Origin: Pseudoteredinibacter isoporae_A
Lineage (GTDB): Bacteria > Pseudomonadota > Gammaproteobacteria > Pseudomonadales > Cellvibrionaceae
Reading direction: 5' to 3'
NCBI RefSeq assembly: GCF_040372805.1
Contig: NZ_BAABWJ010000010.1
Span: 1-64,000, forward strand
Length of the DNA stretch: 64,000 nt
Below the pieces are notes generated by a model. That model searched no databases, had not been told where the DNA came from, and saw only the letters and a list, made by a program, of their open reading frames with translations. Made by a program: the position numbers and the translations under genes. How positions within the stretch are numbered: the stretch's first letter is position 1; each line of letters begins with the position of its first letter. Positions 7,868-17,105 of this stretch are shown piece after piece.

Positions 7868-8809
7868 TCACTTTGTTGTTACTGGCTGTTTGGGTCTGAC
7901 CAGGGCGGTGGTCATGGAACCGCCTACGACCAGTAAGGCGCCCATCCAGCTGAGCCAGTTCAGGGTTTCGGCCTGGATCATATCGGGCAGCAGCCAAGCC
8001 GCTAAATGCACGAAGAACAGGCTGGTGAGCGGCACAATGGTGATGGTGGCGCTGACGCGGCTGGCTTGCCAGTGTTCCATGGCCATGGCGAAGGCGCCGT
8101 AGGACAGGGCGGTGTTGATGCTGGCGAAGATCAGGCAGTAGAGCTGGGTTTGATTCAGTTCAAAGAGCTGCTCGGGCTTGGCCAGTGGCAGGAAGAGCAG
8201 GGTGCCCACAATATAGATGGTCAGCAGCACTTCCTGTGAGCCGAATTCTTTGAGCAGTTGTTTTTGCGCGAGGCCGTAGATGGCCCAGCATACGGCCGAG
8301 GTCAAGACGATGCCTACGCCCAGGTTGTATTGGTTGTCGCCTTCGCTGCCGAACAGGCTGGGCAGGCGGTGATTGAAAAACAGCAGCAGGCCCAGGGTAA
8401 ACATCACTACGCCGATTTTCTGCCAGCCACGGAAGGCTTCTTTATAAAGCCACACGCTGGCCAATAGCAGCAGCATGGGAGCCACTTGAATGGTCAATTG
8501 GGCGGCTTCCGGGCTGGAAAGGTCGAGTCCGCGAACCCATAGGTAGTAATTGCCGCACAGGCCGGTGATGGCCACCAGCATGGGCAGAGCGATTTTCGGC
8601 TTGGCCATTTTGCGCCACTGATAACCGCCGCGCAGGGCGTAGTAAGCACCCACTATGGCGGTCGACACGAGCATGCGGTACCAGATGATGGTGTTGGTAT
8701 CCATGGCCGCCAGCAGGCCTTGAATGGCCACTGGCAGTGAGCCCCAGAGTAGGGCGGTGAAAAGGCTGAGGGCTAAGCCCAGCTGCCAACGATCGCTGGG
8801 CTGATGCAT
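7868..8809 (-). CDS. EamA/DMT-family transporter
   Basis: A 313-residue inner-membrane protein with about ten hydrophobic helices arranged as two EamA repeats (LALSLFTALLWGSLPVA near the start and VLTSAVCWAIYGLAQKQ at the start of the second half). Family members export amino acids or other small metabolites; the substrate cannot be read here. It starts three bases after the ychF stop codon, so it is the second gene of a ychF-eamA operon. It ends about 100 bases from the tRNA-Met gene. Confidence 0.88.
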   Translation of the reverse strand: MHQPSDRWQLGLALSLFTALLWGSLPVAIQGLLAAMDTNTIIWYRMLVSTAIVGAYYALRGGYQWRKMAKPKIALPMLVAITGLCGNYYLWVRGLDLSSPEAAQLTIQVAPMLLLLASVWLYKEAFRGWQKIGVVMFTLGLLLFFNHRLPSLFGSEGDNQYNLGVGIVLTSAVCWAIYGLAQKQLLKEFGSQEVLLTIYIVGTLLFLPLAKPEQLFELNQTQLYCLIFASINTALSYGAFAMAMEHWQASRVSATITIVPLTSLFFVHLAAWLLPDMIQAETLNWLSWMGALLVVGGSMTTALVRPKQPVTTK

Positions 8810-8812
8810 GGC

Positions 8813-9904
8813 TTATACGTTAAAGCGGAAGTGAATAACGTCGCCGTCGGCTACGATGTAGTCTTTTCCTTCCAGGCGCCATTTGCCTGCGTCTTTTGCA
8901 CCGGCTTCACCGTTGTTGGCGATGTAGTCGTCGTAGCTCACGATTTCGGCGCGAATAAAGCCTTTTTCGAAATCAGTGTGAATTTTACCTGCCGCCTGTG
9001 GTGCTGTTGCGCCCACTGGGATGGTCCAGGCGCGAACTTCTTTGACGCCGGCAGTAAAGTAAGTGTGCAGGCCGAGTAAGTCGTAACCGGCACGGATGAC
9101 GCGGTTTAAACCTGGCTCTTCCTGACCCAGTTCTTCCAGGAATTCCGCTTTTTCGTCGTCGTCCAGCTCGGAGATTTCGGCTTCGATTTTGTTGCAAATA
9201 GGCACGACAACCGCGTTTTCTTCGGCGGCGATGGCTTTGACGGTATCCAGATGTGGATTGTTCTCAAAGCCTTCTTCGTCCACGTTGGCGATATACATGG
9301 TGGGCTTCAATGTGAGCAGGCTGAGGGGTTTGAGTTGTTGTAATTCATCGTCGTTCAGGCCGAACGAGCGCAGGGGCTTGGCTTCGTTCAGATGCGGCAG
9401 GATTTTTTCCATCAAGGCTTTCATTTTGATGGCGTCTTTGTCCTGGCCTTTGGCGGCTTTGGTGAAGCGTTGCAGGGCTTTCTCGCAGCTTTCCAAATCG
9501 GCGAGGGCCAGTTCGGTGTTGATGACATCGATATCCGCAGCCGGGCTGATTTTGCCGTCTACGTGGATAACGTTTTCATCTTCAAAGCAACGCACTACGT
9601 GGGCAATGGCGTCGGTTTCGCGGATGTTCGCCAGGAATTGGTTACCCAGGCCTTCACCTTTGGAGGCACCGGCAACCAGGCCAGCGATGTCGACAAACTC
9701 CATGGTGGTGGCGATGACTTTTTCAGGCTTCACGATCTCGGCCAATTTGTCCTGGCGCGGATCGGGAACGGCAACCACGCCAGCGTTGGGCTCAATGGTG
9801 CAGAACGGGAAGTTTTCAGCGCCAATGCCCGCCTGGGTCAAGGCGTTGAAGAGAGTGGATTTACCTACATTGGGAAGGCCAACGATGCCGCAATTAAAGC
9901 CCAT
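8813..9904 (-). CDS. ychF: Ribosome-binding ATPase YchF
   Basis: 363 residues, the usual length for this conserved Obg-related P-loop protein. The G1 motif GLPNVGKST is at residues 9-17, followed by VDIAGLVAGASKGEGLGN (G3 region). The C-terminus holds the TGS domain, including ARAW-like TIPVGATAPQAAGKIHTDFEKGF and the ending DVIHFRFNV. YchF hydrolyses ATP rather than GTP, binds the ribosome and affects stress responses. It is transcribed with the EamA gene and diverges from the acyltransferase at 10098. Confidence 0.97.
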   Translation of the reverse strand: MGFNCGIVGLPNVGKSTLFNALTQAGIGAENFPFCTIEPNAGVVAVPDPRQDKLAEIVKPEKVIATTMEFVDIAGLVAGASKGEGLGNQFLANIRETDAIAHVVRCFEDENVIHVDGKISPAADIDVINTELALADLESCEKALQRFTKAAKGQDKDAIKMKALMEKILPHLNEAKPLRSFGLNDDELQQLKPLSLLTLKPTMYIANVDEEGFENNPHLDTVKAIAAEENAVVVPICNKIEAEISELDDDEKAEFLEELGQEEPGLNRVIRAGYDLLGLHTYFTAGVKEVRAWTIPVGATAPQAAGKIHTDFEKGFIRAEIVSYDDYIANNGEAGAKDAGKWRLEGKDYIVADGDVIHFRFNV

Positions 9905-10097
9905 AGTGTTTTGTCTCGCTTGAAATCTGTGTCGAAGCCCCTGAGCGGGGAAAAATAGGCGGGCATTCTACTACAGCTGGGGCCGTAGCAACATCTTTAA
10001 ACGCGAACGCGGGCCTAAATGGATGGGGGCATCTCGGTGCCCTTTTTATTGTTCATCATGACAAGGGAGAGGTAGCAAACCCTGTTGGGAGGAGGTT

Positions 10098-11255
10098 TTG
10101 GAATCAAAACACGTAGCGGGTTCGATGCCGGGGCTGACGGGCCTCAGAGGGGTGGCAGCTATGATGGTCTTGCTGTTCCATGTGTGGGGCGAGGCCATTC
10201 CCAGGGCGTTGATTATCGATGTGGGGTGGTTCGATATTCGTTGCCATGTGTTGTTTTCCCTGGGCTGGTCGGGGGTGCAGGTGCTGTTTGTGCTGTCGGC
10301 GTTTTTATTGTCCTTGCCGTTCATTCGGGCTCAGGCGGGCATGTCGGTCTCGGAGCCCCGCTTGCGTTCTTATTTTTCTCACCGGATTGCGCGGGTCTTT
10401 CCTGCCTATTATGTGCAGCTCGCATTGCTGCTGGGTTTGGGGGTCTTATTGAGTTCTCAGCTTCCCATTCAGGAAACTGAGTTGCTGAAATACCTGTTGA
10501 TGCTGTTTGCACCCCAACCGCTCGGGGTGGGCAACCCGGCTTTGAATTTGGTGTGGTGGACACTGCCTATTGAGCTGTCCTTCTATTTTGTATTGCCGCT
10601 GTTGGCCTTTATGTTGAGGTGGCGCTGGCGATATGTGCTCGGCGCCTTTTTCCTGGGGGTGATGCTGCTCTGGCGTTATGCGGTGGTCGGGCTGATTCAA
10701 CCGGATGAGGTGTCTCTGTGGGCCTTGCAATTGCCGGGCTCGTTGGATTCTTTTGGTATGGGGGTGCTGGCAGCCTTGATGCATGTGCATTGTGTAGAGC
10801 AGGGCTATGGGAAAGCGCTCTACCTGAAGGTGTTGTCGCTGGCGTTGTTGTTGGCATTGCCAGCCTATGTGGCGCTGTTTGCTTGGATGGACAGCCAATA
10901 TCAACAGTATTGGAGCGCCAGCCTGATTTTTTTCACCTGGACACCGTTGTTCAGTGCGATTACGGCGGTCGTGGTGTTGGCCTGTGCTGCTCGCTTGAAT
11001 GGTACTGCCACCTTGTTCGCCAACCGTGCTGTGTTTTATTTGGGGGTCACCAGCTATGGCTTGTACCTGTGGCATTACCCGGTGATGAAGTGGCTGAACG
11101 ATTACAGTTTTATTGCCTCGCTGGAAGGTTACCGTTTCCCGTGGTTGGCGATGGCGACGTTTGTGGTGTCTCTATTTTTGGCAGCCTTATCGTGGCACTG
11201 TTTGGAATCGAAGGTGATCGGGTGGGTGAAGGCGAGAACGCAAGCGGCTGCGTAA
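10098..11255 (+). CDS. Acyltransferase 3 (OafA/YrhL-like) membrane protein
   Basis: A 385-residue integral membrane protein of the acyltransferase-3 family: the N-terminal LTGLRGVAAMMVLLFHVW holds the family's conserved R and H, and about ten hydrophobic helices follow, ending with an LYLWHYPVMKWL segment. Such enzymes O-acylate cell-surface glycans or lipids using acyl-CoA from the cytoplasm; the acceptor cannot be read from sequence. The TTG at 10098 is favoured because GGGAGGAGG lies directly upstream; the next ATG, at 10125, has no good ribosome binding site. It stands alone between ychF (divergent) and the POT transporter gene. Confidence 0.88.
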   Translation: MESKHVAGSMPGLTGLRGVAAMMVLLFHVWGEAIPRALIIDVGWFDIRCHVLFSLGWSGVQVLFVLSAFLLSLPFIRAQAGMSVSEPRLRSYFSHRIARVFPAYYVQLALLLGLGVLLSSQLPIQETELLKYLLMLFAPQPLGVGNPALNLVWWTLPIELSFYFVLPLLAFMLRWRWRYVLGAFFLGVMLLWRYAVVGLIQPDEVSLWALQLPGSLDSFGMGVLAALMHVHCVEQGYGKALYLKVLSLALLLALPAYVALFAWMDSQYQQYWSASLIFFTWTPLFSAITAVVVLACAARLNGTATLFANRAVFYLGVTSYGLYLWHYPVMKWLNDYSFIASLEGYRFPWLAMATFVVSLFLAALSWHCLESKVIGWVKARTQAAA

Positions 11256-11449
11256 AGGCTGGGCGGGCTGACTTGTAAGAACATATTGCTGCCGGGAATT
11301 GTTGAGGTACTGATATGCTGGCTCGTTTCAGCCCTAATGCTTTTCTGCATCTGCTCGAAAGTCGCCATTTATGGGGGTATTTCGGACGTCAACGACCCTG
11401 GGGGTGTCGGCAGCAAAAGCCAATAATCACTACAACAACAGGCGATGTT

Positions 11450-13075
11450 ATGACTGCAACTGCTGCTGCCCAGCCGGACACGGCCGGGGACCTCTTTGGC
11501 CATCCAAAGGGTCTTTATATCTGCTTTGCCACAGAAATGTGGGAACGCTTCTCTTTCTACGGCATGAAGTATCTGCTGATTCTTTATTTGACCAAATACC
11601 ACTTATTTACTGATGACATGGGACTGGAAGTTCTGGGTTCCTATACAGGTTTGGTCTATGCATTGCCTGTGATTGGGGGGGTGTTGGCGGATCGCTATTT
11701 GGGAATGCGTAAGGCAGTACTCTTTGGTGGTAGCTTGTTGGTTATTGGTCACTTATTAATGGCTTACGAAGGGCACCAAGCTGTTCAGTATAACGCTGGT
11801 GTAGTTTTAGAGCATGCCATTACCCTTGCGAATGGAGAAATTATTCCTGCTGGTACTAAATTGACTGAAACTGTAAAGATTCAGGACCTAAGTGCTCTTA
11901 AGGTTTTCTATTTAGCTTTGGCTTTTATCGTTGTTGGTGTCGGTTTTCTGAAACCCAATATTTCTACCATTGTTGGACAGCTCTATCCCAAAGGGGATGA
12001 GCGACGTGATTCTGGGTTTACCATCTTTTATATGGGAATCAATTTAGGATCATGGATCGCTTCTCTTACTTGCGCGTGGCTTGGTGAAACTTATGGTTGG
12101 GGCTATGGGTTTGGCTTAGCAGGCATCGGTATGCTGTTCGGCTTAATCACATTCATTTGGGGACAGAAATATCTCAACGGTCTAGCAGAGGCAAATGACC
12201 CTGAAGTAATGAAGCAACCTGCAATTGGTCCTATTAATAAGGAGTGGGCAATATACTTGGGCTCAATTTTGAGTTTGGGGGTTGTTTGGTTGTTGGTACA
12301 GCACGAGCCTGTAGTATTTGTAGGGCAGCAGGTACTGTTGGTAGCCGCTGGTGTTGGTTTGCTTGCGTACACGATGAGAAACGGCACCAAAGAAGATCTA
12401 CATAGAATGATGGTTCTGTTGGTGCTTATTGCGTCAACAATCGTGTTCTGGGCTCTATTTGAGCAAAGTGCGGGTTCAATGACTCTTTATGCTGATAGGG
12501 TCGTAGATCGCGAAGCATTTGGTTTTACATTTACAGCTGGTCAATTTGGCTCCCTGAATGCATTGTTCATCATCATTTTTGCGATTCCAATTGCATGGAT
12601 TTGGATGCAATTATCAAAGCGTGGGCTGAATCCAAATGCTGCAGTTAAGTTTGGAATGGGCATTATATTGGCTGGTTTGGGCTTTGGTGCGTTAGTGCTG
12701 GGTGCTGAATCAACGGATGAGCTAGGCCGTATAAGCATGTGGTGGTTAGTATTTGCATATTGGTTGCATACGATGGGTGAGTTGTGTCTGTCACCCGTGG
12801 GGCTATCTGCCGTAACTAAGCTTTCTCTGCATCGAATTGTAGGCATGGCGATGGGTACTTGGTTCCTGGCGACTGCTCTGGCGGAGACCGTGGCACAGCG
12901 TATCGCCAAGATGGCGTCCATCGATACCAGCAGTACTGACATCAATGACATTAGCTCGATTGTGGGTACTTACACCGAGTTGTACACCTTCTTGATGTGG
13001 CTGGGTGTTGGCGTCGGTATCTTTATGATTATTATTTCGCCCATTTTGAAGAAGGGCATGCATGGGGTGAACTAA
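11450..13075 (+). CDS. POT/PTR2-family proton-dependent peptide transporter
   Basis: About 541 residues and some twelve to fourteen membrane helices. The proton-coupling motif EMWERFSFYG lies near the start and the PTR2 signature (FYMGINLGSWIA, then TYGWGYGF) follows. It imports di- and tripeptides with protons. The ATG at 11450 is chosen because the family begins shortly before FGHPKGLYICFATEMWERF; the open frame extends upstream to 11315 but that part has no homology-like features. The interior (about 11700-12850) is visibly AT-richer than both ends of the gene, hinting at mosaic ancestry. A terminator follows at 13160. Confidence 0.93.
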   Translation: MTATAAAQPDTAGDLFGHPKGLYICFATEMWERFSFYGMKYLLILYLTKYHLFTDDMGLEVLGSYTGLVYALPVIGGVLADRYLGMRKAVLFGGSLLVIGHLLMAYEGHQAVQYNAGVVLEHAITLANGEIIPAGTKLTETVKIQDLSALKVFYLALAFIVVGVGFLKPNISTIVGQLYPKGDERRDSGFTIFYMGINLGSWIASLTCAWLGETYGWGYGFGLAGIGMLFGLITFIWGQKYLNGLAEANDPEVMKQPAIGPINKEWAIYLGSILSLGVVWLLVQHEPVVFVGQQVLLVAAGVGLLAYTMRNGTKEDLHRMMVLLVLIASTIVFWALFEQSAGSMTLYADRVVDREAFGFTFTAGQFGSLNALFIIIFAIPIAWIWMQLSKRGLNPNAAVKFGMGIILAGLGFGALVLGAESTDELGRISMWWLVFAYWLHTMGELCLSPVGLSAVTKLSLHRIVGMAMGTWFLATALAETVAQRIAKMASIDTSSTDINDISSIVGTYTELYTFLMWLGVGVGIFMIIISPILKKGMHGVN

Positions 13076-13159
13076 GACCCCGTGCGTCAATAATCGATTG
13101 ATGCGTTAAACTTTTGGCCAAAATTCCCGCTAAAGTAGTGGGGGGCGCCAAAAATGAAC

Positions 13160-13192
13160 TAAAATAGCTCCTACTAAGGGGCTATTTTTTTG
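13160..13192 (+). terminator. Rho-independent terminator after POT transporter gene
   Basis: The stem AAAATAGCTCC / GGGGCTATTTT with loop TACTAA is followed by a run of T. It lies about 85 bases after the POT transporter stop codon, before the GGDEF-EAL gene. Confidence 0.8.
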
Positions 13193-13270
13193 TCTATAAC
13201 TATTAGAAGTCCTTAGGGTTTGCCTGTGTATTCATGGGCACATGCAGTGAGCAGTTGATAAGAGCTTTTA

Positions 13271-15505
13271 ATGACAGAAGAAACGGCGACAAACAGTAAC
13301 CCTTTTCGGGCTTTTATTCGGCACCCTCTCTTATCCGCCGCGGCCGTTTTTATTCTTTCTCTCTCTCTTTGCACCATCTTCCTTTTTTACGAGGCCAACC
13401 GTCTCCAAAGCCTCCGGCAATACAATGCGCTGACCGAAATGCTGGCGATTAAGGCCCGTCTGGAAGGCATGATGACCAGTCACAGTATGATGATGTCGGG
13501 CTTGCACACCAATGTAATGTTGGAGCCTGGCATGGATGCGGAGAAATTCGAGATGCTGGCCAAGGGCATGATGGCCCACAGCACCCATATGAAAGGTTTG
13601 AGCTGGATTCCCACTTCTCCGGATGGACACCTGAACCGACAGGCCGAGCGTGTCTATGGCCACCCGATGAGGGATTTGGGCGCCTTTGAAAGTGCCGTCA
13701 GTCGGGCGGTTGATAGCCGCCAGTTGGTGATCGCCGGGCCGGATCAAGATGGGGACAAACGTTGTTTGTATATGTTGTTGCCGGTTTATTATCAGGAAGC
13801 GCTGCTGGGAATAGTTATTGGCGTGGTGGATCATTCCGCCATGCTGTCGCGTGCGGGGGTGGATTCACCAAATCTGCCTGAACAGGTGGCACTGCGTTGG
13901 CTGGCTGATGATGGCAGCCCGGCATTGGTGTTTTATGGCGAGGCCGATGCGTTCAGTATCTCCAGTGTGCAGTTGAATATCGATCTGCCCAATGGGCGCT
14001 GGCAGGCCGCGGTCGATGTGGATGACAGTGGTTGGGCTGCGGCCGGTTTTCGACTGGCCATGGCAGCGGCTCTGGGCTTGATGGTATCGGTATTGTTTGC
14101 ACTGGCTGCTTATATCGTGGCCAGCAGTTACGCCCGCCGTGAGCAAGCGGTGCAATCGGCAAATTACCGGGCGAACTACGACGCGCTCACCGGATTGATT
14201 AATCGCAATTTTTTCTCCAACCAACTGCAGCAGGCCATTAATTCCCACAATCGTTTACAGCGCAAGTTTTCTTTGATGTTTATCGATCTCGATTTCTTCA
14301 AGCAGGTGAATGACACTTGGGGACATCGTGCGGGAGATGAATTGTTGCAGGAGCTGGCGAGTCGCCTGATGGGCTTTGTCCGAAAAAGCGATGTGGTGGC
14401 GCGCCTCGCGGGTGATGAGTTCGTGGTGTTGATGCAAAATTCCGAAAGCGCGACTCAGGTTGATTTACTGGCCAATCGAATTTTGGCCTATCTGAATCAA
14501 CCCTATGATATTGCGGGCCAGAAATTGTCCATCAGTTGCAGTATTGGTATCGCGATGTTTCCGGACGATGGTCAGACAGCAGAAGCAATATTGAGCCATT
14601 CCGACACGGCAATGTACGCGGCTAAAAAAGCGGGCCGCAACCGTGTGACCTTATTCAATGACGATATGCGTGATGAGGCGCAACACCAGTTGCTGATGCA
14701 CAATGAAATTCTGAACGGCCTGGAGCAGGGTGAGTTCGATGTGTATTACCAGCCCATTATGCATATGAATAATGGGCACATTGAAAAGTGCGAGGCGCTG
14801 ATTCGCTGGCGTCATCCGGAAAATGGGTTTATCCCACCCAATGAATTTATTGGTGTGGCAGAAAACACGGGTGCAATTCGATCGATTGGCCGCTGGGTTT
14901 TGGAGCGTGTCTGTCAGGATTTTAAACGCTGGACTAACGCTGGCTTTGATCTGTCGGTGTCCATTAACCGTTCAGTGAGCGAGTTCTATCCTTCGGGGTC
15001 TCACCGGGAATGGGAAGAGTTGGTCTCCAGTTACGGTATTGACCCATCCAATATTATTTTTGAAATTACTGAATCTCTGTTTATGGACGGCAATGAATCG
15101 CCCGTCGATGAACTGAAACAAATGCGCAGTAATGGTTTCCGTTTTGCTATTGATGATTTTGGCACGGGCTACTCAGCCATTAATTATTTGCGCAATTACC
15201 CCGTCGACTTTATCAAGATTGATCGTTCATTTGTGATGGATATTCTGGATAACGCCCAGGACCGCACTCTGGTTGAGGTGATTATCAAAATGGGTAAAGC
15301 GCTGGGTATTGGAGTCATTGCCGAAGGAGTGGAAAACATAGAGCAGCTTCAAGCTCTGAAGGTTTTTGATTGCGATTGCATTCAGGGGTATTACCTTGCA
15401 AAGCCGATGCCTGTTGAGGAATTCATTTACTTTTGCGATGCCTATCGCCCTGGCGAAATAGGCCCGACGGTGCCCCATGTCGAATCATACCTGGAACAGC
15501 AATGA
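13271..15505 (+). CDS. CHASE-GGDEF-EAL cyclic-di-GMP protein
   Basis: A 744-residue membrane sensor. An N-terminal helix (about 20-40), a periplasmic CHASE-like domain (to about 250), a second helix (about 258-282), then GGDEF and EAL domains. The synthase motif is AGDEF at 380-384, with an intact RxxD inhibitory site at 371-374 (RKSD). The phosphodiesterase motif EAL is at 508-510, and DDFGTGYSA and IKIDRSFV are also present. AGDEF variants can be active synthases (the Vibrio cholerae protein VCA0965 is one known case), so both activities are possible. The methyltransferase gene starts inside its last 29 bases. Confidence 0.93.
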   Translation: MTEETATNSNPFRAFIRHPLLSAAAVFILSLSLCTIFLFYEANRLQSLRQYNALTEMLAIKARLEGMMTSHSMMMSGLHTNVMLEPGMDAEKFEMLAKGMMAHSTHMKGLSWIPTSPDGHLNRQAERVYGHPMRDLGAFESAVSRAVDSRQLVIAGPDQDGDKRCLYMLLPVYYQEALLGIVIGVVDHSAMLSRAGVDSPNLPEQVALRWLADDGSPALVFYGEADAFSISSVQLNIDLPNGRWQAAVDVDDSGWAAAGFRLAMAAALGLMVSVLFALAAYIVASSYARREQAVQSANYRANYDALTGLINRNFFSNQLQQAINSHNRLQRKFSLMFIDLDFFKQVNDTWGHRAGDELLQELASRLMGFVRKSDVVARLAGDEFVVLMQNSESATQVDLLANRILAYLNQPYDIAGQKLSISCSIGIAMFPDDGQTAEAILSHSDTAMYAAKKAGRNRVTLFNDDMRDEAQHQLLMHNEILNGLEQGEFDVYYQPIMHMNNGHIEKCEALIRWRHPENGFIPPNEFIGVAENTGAIRSIGRWVLERVCQDFKRWTNAGFDLSVSINRSVSEFYPSGSHREWEELVSSYGIDPSNIIFEITESLFMDGNESPVDELKQMRSNGFRFAIDDFGTGYSAINYLRNYPVDFIKIDRSFVMDILDNAQDRTLVEVIIKMGKALGIGVIAEGVENIEQLQALKVFDCDCIQGYYLAKPMPVEEFIYFCDAYRPGEIGPTVPHVESYLEQQ

Positions 15506-16130
15506 CAATACGCTGAACTCACATCGAGACAGTGCTTATGACCCCTGGCTTGAAAACCAGATCAACCAGGAGTTACTTCATGCCGATGCTCCGCTGGCGT
15601 TGGACTTGGGCTGTGGCCTGGGTTTGGGCAGCGCACGGCTGCGACGTCTGGGCTTTCAAGTGATCAGCACCGACTTCAGTTCTCAAGCTTTACTCAAAGC
15701 AAAGCGGCTGGGCAATATTGAAGCGGCGTTTGTGGCCGATGCCGAATCTTTAGCGCGTAAATTGAGTGGGCGTCGATTCCATCTTATTCTGGCCAATCTC
15801 TCTTTACGTTACATTCCGAGCGATCGCCTCCAGGTAACGCTGATTGCTTTGTTAAACGCCTTGAAGGAAAAAGGCCAGCTCATTGCTCGTTTTAATCACC
15901 GTGGCGATATTGCTGCGAACGAACCGCAGCCGGAATTTTCCGAGGTCGACGGTATTTTGAAAACGTTTTATACCATTGATGACCTGCTGCGAATTTGTAA
16001 TCCCGTTCTCAGTGAGCTCAAGGACTGCCGGCCAGATGAAAACTGGTTTTATCAGATCAAAGAATCCGATAGTTTGGGGCTGGGGGGCGGCCAGCGGGTC
16101 TTAACCTTGGATTGGCGTTGTCAGCGTTAG
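15477..16130 (+). CDS. SAM-dependent methyltransferase (class I)
   Basis: A 217-residue cytoplasmic protein with the SAM-binding motif I LDLGCGLGLG at residues 42-51 and the acidic end of strand 2 at VISTDFS; the LILANLSLRYI segment matches motif IV. The substrate is unknown. It overlaps the end of the GGDEF-EAL gene by 29 bases, so the two are probably coupled, although a functional link between cyclic-di-GMP signalling and this methyltransferase is only a guess. It converges with the carboxymuconolactone-decarboxylase-family gene, whose stop codon is adjacent to its own. Confidence 0.85.
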   Translation: MSNHTWNSNDNTLNSHRDSAYDPWLENQINQELLHADAPLALDLGCGLGLGSARLRRLGFQVISTDFSSQALLKAKRLGNIEAAFVADAESLARKLSGRRFHLILANLSLRYIPSDRLQVTLIALLNALKEKGQLIARFNHRGDIAANEPQPEFSEVDGILKTFYTIDDLLRICNPVLSELKDCRPDENWFYQIKESDSLGLGGGQRVLTLDWRCQR

Positions 16131-16682
16131 TCAGGGCGTTGGAAACTTTGCGCCGAAAGCTTCGCCTTCCAGCTCAGCGTTGTTCGCGACAAAGGCCACC
16201 AAATGATAATTGGCTACCAGAGCAAAGATTTCCAACTGCTGCTGGGTATCCCAATGTGTAATGAAGTCCGGGTGTTTGTGGTGATCGATTCGAGATGTTT
16301 CGATTAACTGATCCACTGCTTGGATAAGCCCGGACTCCTGGTGTGACCAACAATCCTCTTCTCCAGTGCCATGGTATAAGCCGTAGATGTGCAGCTCGCT
16401 GAGTTGGGCGTGCTCAGCAAACACCGTAACGTGAATTCCCCATTCGTATTCGCAGTGCAACTTGGCACAACAGCGTAAGATAATGATTTCCCGATCTCTC
16501 AGGCTCAGGGGACTGTCCTGATCGAGAAGGTTTTTGGGGCCACTGTGACTTAAAAAGCGTTCACTGTTGGCAAACACTTTGAAGAGGTTCAGAAGATAAC
16601 CATCGATCTTGGGGTAATGCTTCAACAAGGCCGCAATATTGTCTGAATAAGGGGCGTCGACAGGTTTCAGTCGATGTTCCAT
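16131..16682 (-). CDS. Carboxymuconolactone decarboxylase (AhpD-like) family protein
   Basis: 183 residues. The central LRDREIIILRCCAKLHCEYE followed by WGIHV is the family's signature; Cys71, Cys72, Cys77, Glu78 and His84 surround the usual active-site region. Family members include AhpD-type peroxidase partners and true decarboxylases; the typical CxxC of AhpD is not present (the spacing here is CC-x4-C), so the reaction is uncertain. It is divergent from the HxlR regulator across an intergenic region holding two perfect palindromes, which strongly suggests it is the regulator's target. Confidence 0.85.
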   Translation of the reverse strand: MEHRLKPVDAPYSDNIAALLKHYPKIDGYLLNLFKVFANSERFLSHSGPKNLLDQDSPLSLRDREIIILRCCAKLHCEYEWGIHVTVFAEHAQLSELHIYGLYHGTGEEDCWSHQESGLIQAVDQLIETSRIDHHKHPDFITHWDTQQQLEIFALVANYHLVAFVANNAELEGEAFGAKFPTP

Positions 16683-16714
16683 ACCGTTCTCCCGTGAATA
16701 GATTGAGTTGTTAC

Positions 16715-16774
16715 GCTACATAAAGTGTAGCAACTCTAGCTCATGCTGATGTTAATTGCTACACTTTTTGTAGC
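16715..16774. promoter_or_regulatory. Twin operators GCTACA-N5-TGTAGC
   Basis: Two perfect 17-base palindromes with the same half-sites, GCTACA-TAAAG-TGTAGC at 16715-16731 and GCTACA-CTTTT-TGTAGC at 16758-16774, lie 43 bases apart (centre to centre), about four helical turns. They sit between the divergent carboxymuconolactone-decarboxylase-family gene and the HxlR regulator gene. HxlR-type dimers bind palindromes of this size, so autoregulation plus control of the divergent gene is the simplest reading. Confidence 0.8.
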
Positions 16775-16796
16775 ATTGCTTTGATCGAGAGAATTT

Positions 16797-17084
16797 ATGA
16801 GCGAAAAGACATCATCACGTCCTATCATGCGTTTGTTGGACGCTTTGGGGCAAAAATGGGCGTTGAGGATTCTGTGGGAGTTGCGTGATGGGCCGATGAA
16901 CTTCCGTCATTTACAGGCCCGCTGTGACGATGTTTCTCCAACCAGTTTGAACCGTCGGCTTAAAGAGCTTAGAGAGCTGGGGATTGTTGAGCACGAGGAG
17001 AGTGGTTTTCAGTATTCGCCAGCAGGGAAGGTCTTGGCGCAACAGCTGTTGCAGTTGCACCAGTGGGCAGATCGCTACTTGTAA
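16797..17084 (+). CDS. HxlR-family winged-helix regulator
   Basis: A 95-residue protein consisting of one winged helix: LLDALGQKWALRILWEL, then FRHLQARCDDVSPTSLNRRL (recognition helix), then a short wing and dimerisation helix. This is the HxlR/MarR-like fold, often sensing electrophiles, aldehydes or redox state through a cysteine; Cys41 near the recognition helix is a possible sensor. It is divergent from a carboxymuconolactone-decarboxylase-family gene, with the twin palindromes between. It converges with the glutamine-synthetase-like gene. Confidence 0.9.
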   Translation: MSEKTSSRPIMRLLDALGQKWALRILWELRDGPMNFRHLQARCDDVSPTSLNRRLKELRELGIVEHEESGFQYSPAGKVLAQQLLQLHQWADRYL

Positions 17085-17095
17085 ACGATCTGCCC
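17065..17095. terminator. Hairpin around the HxlR gene stop codon
   Basis: A perfect ten-base stem GGGCAGATCG / CGATCTGCCC flanks a loop that contains the stop codon of the HxlR gene. It lies just before the convergent glutamine-synthetase-like gene end. There is no T-run on either side, so it may be a weak terminator or mRNA-protecting hairpin. Confidence 0.4.
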
Positions 17096-17105
17096 GAAGC
17101 GGATC

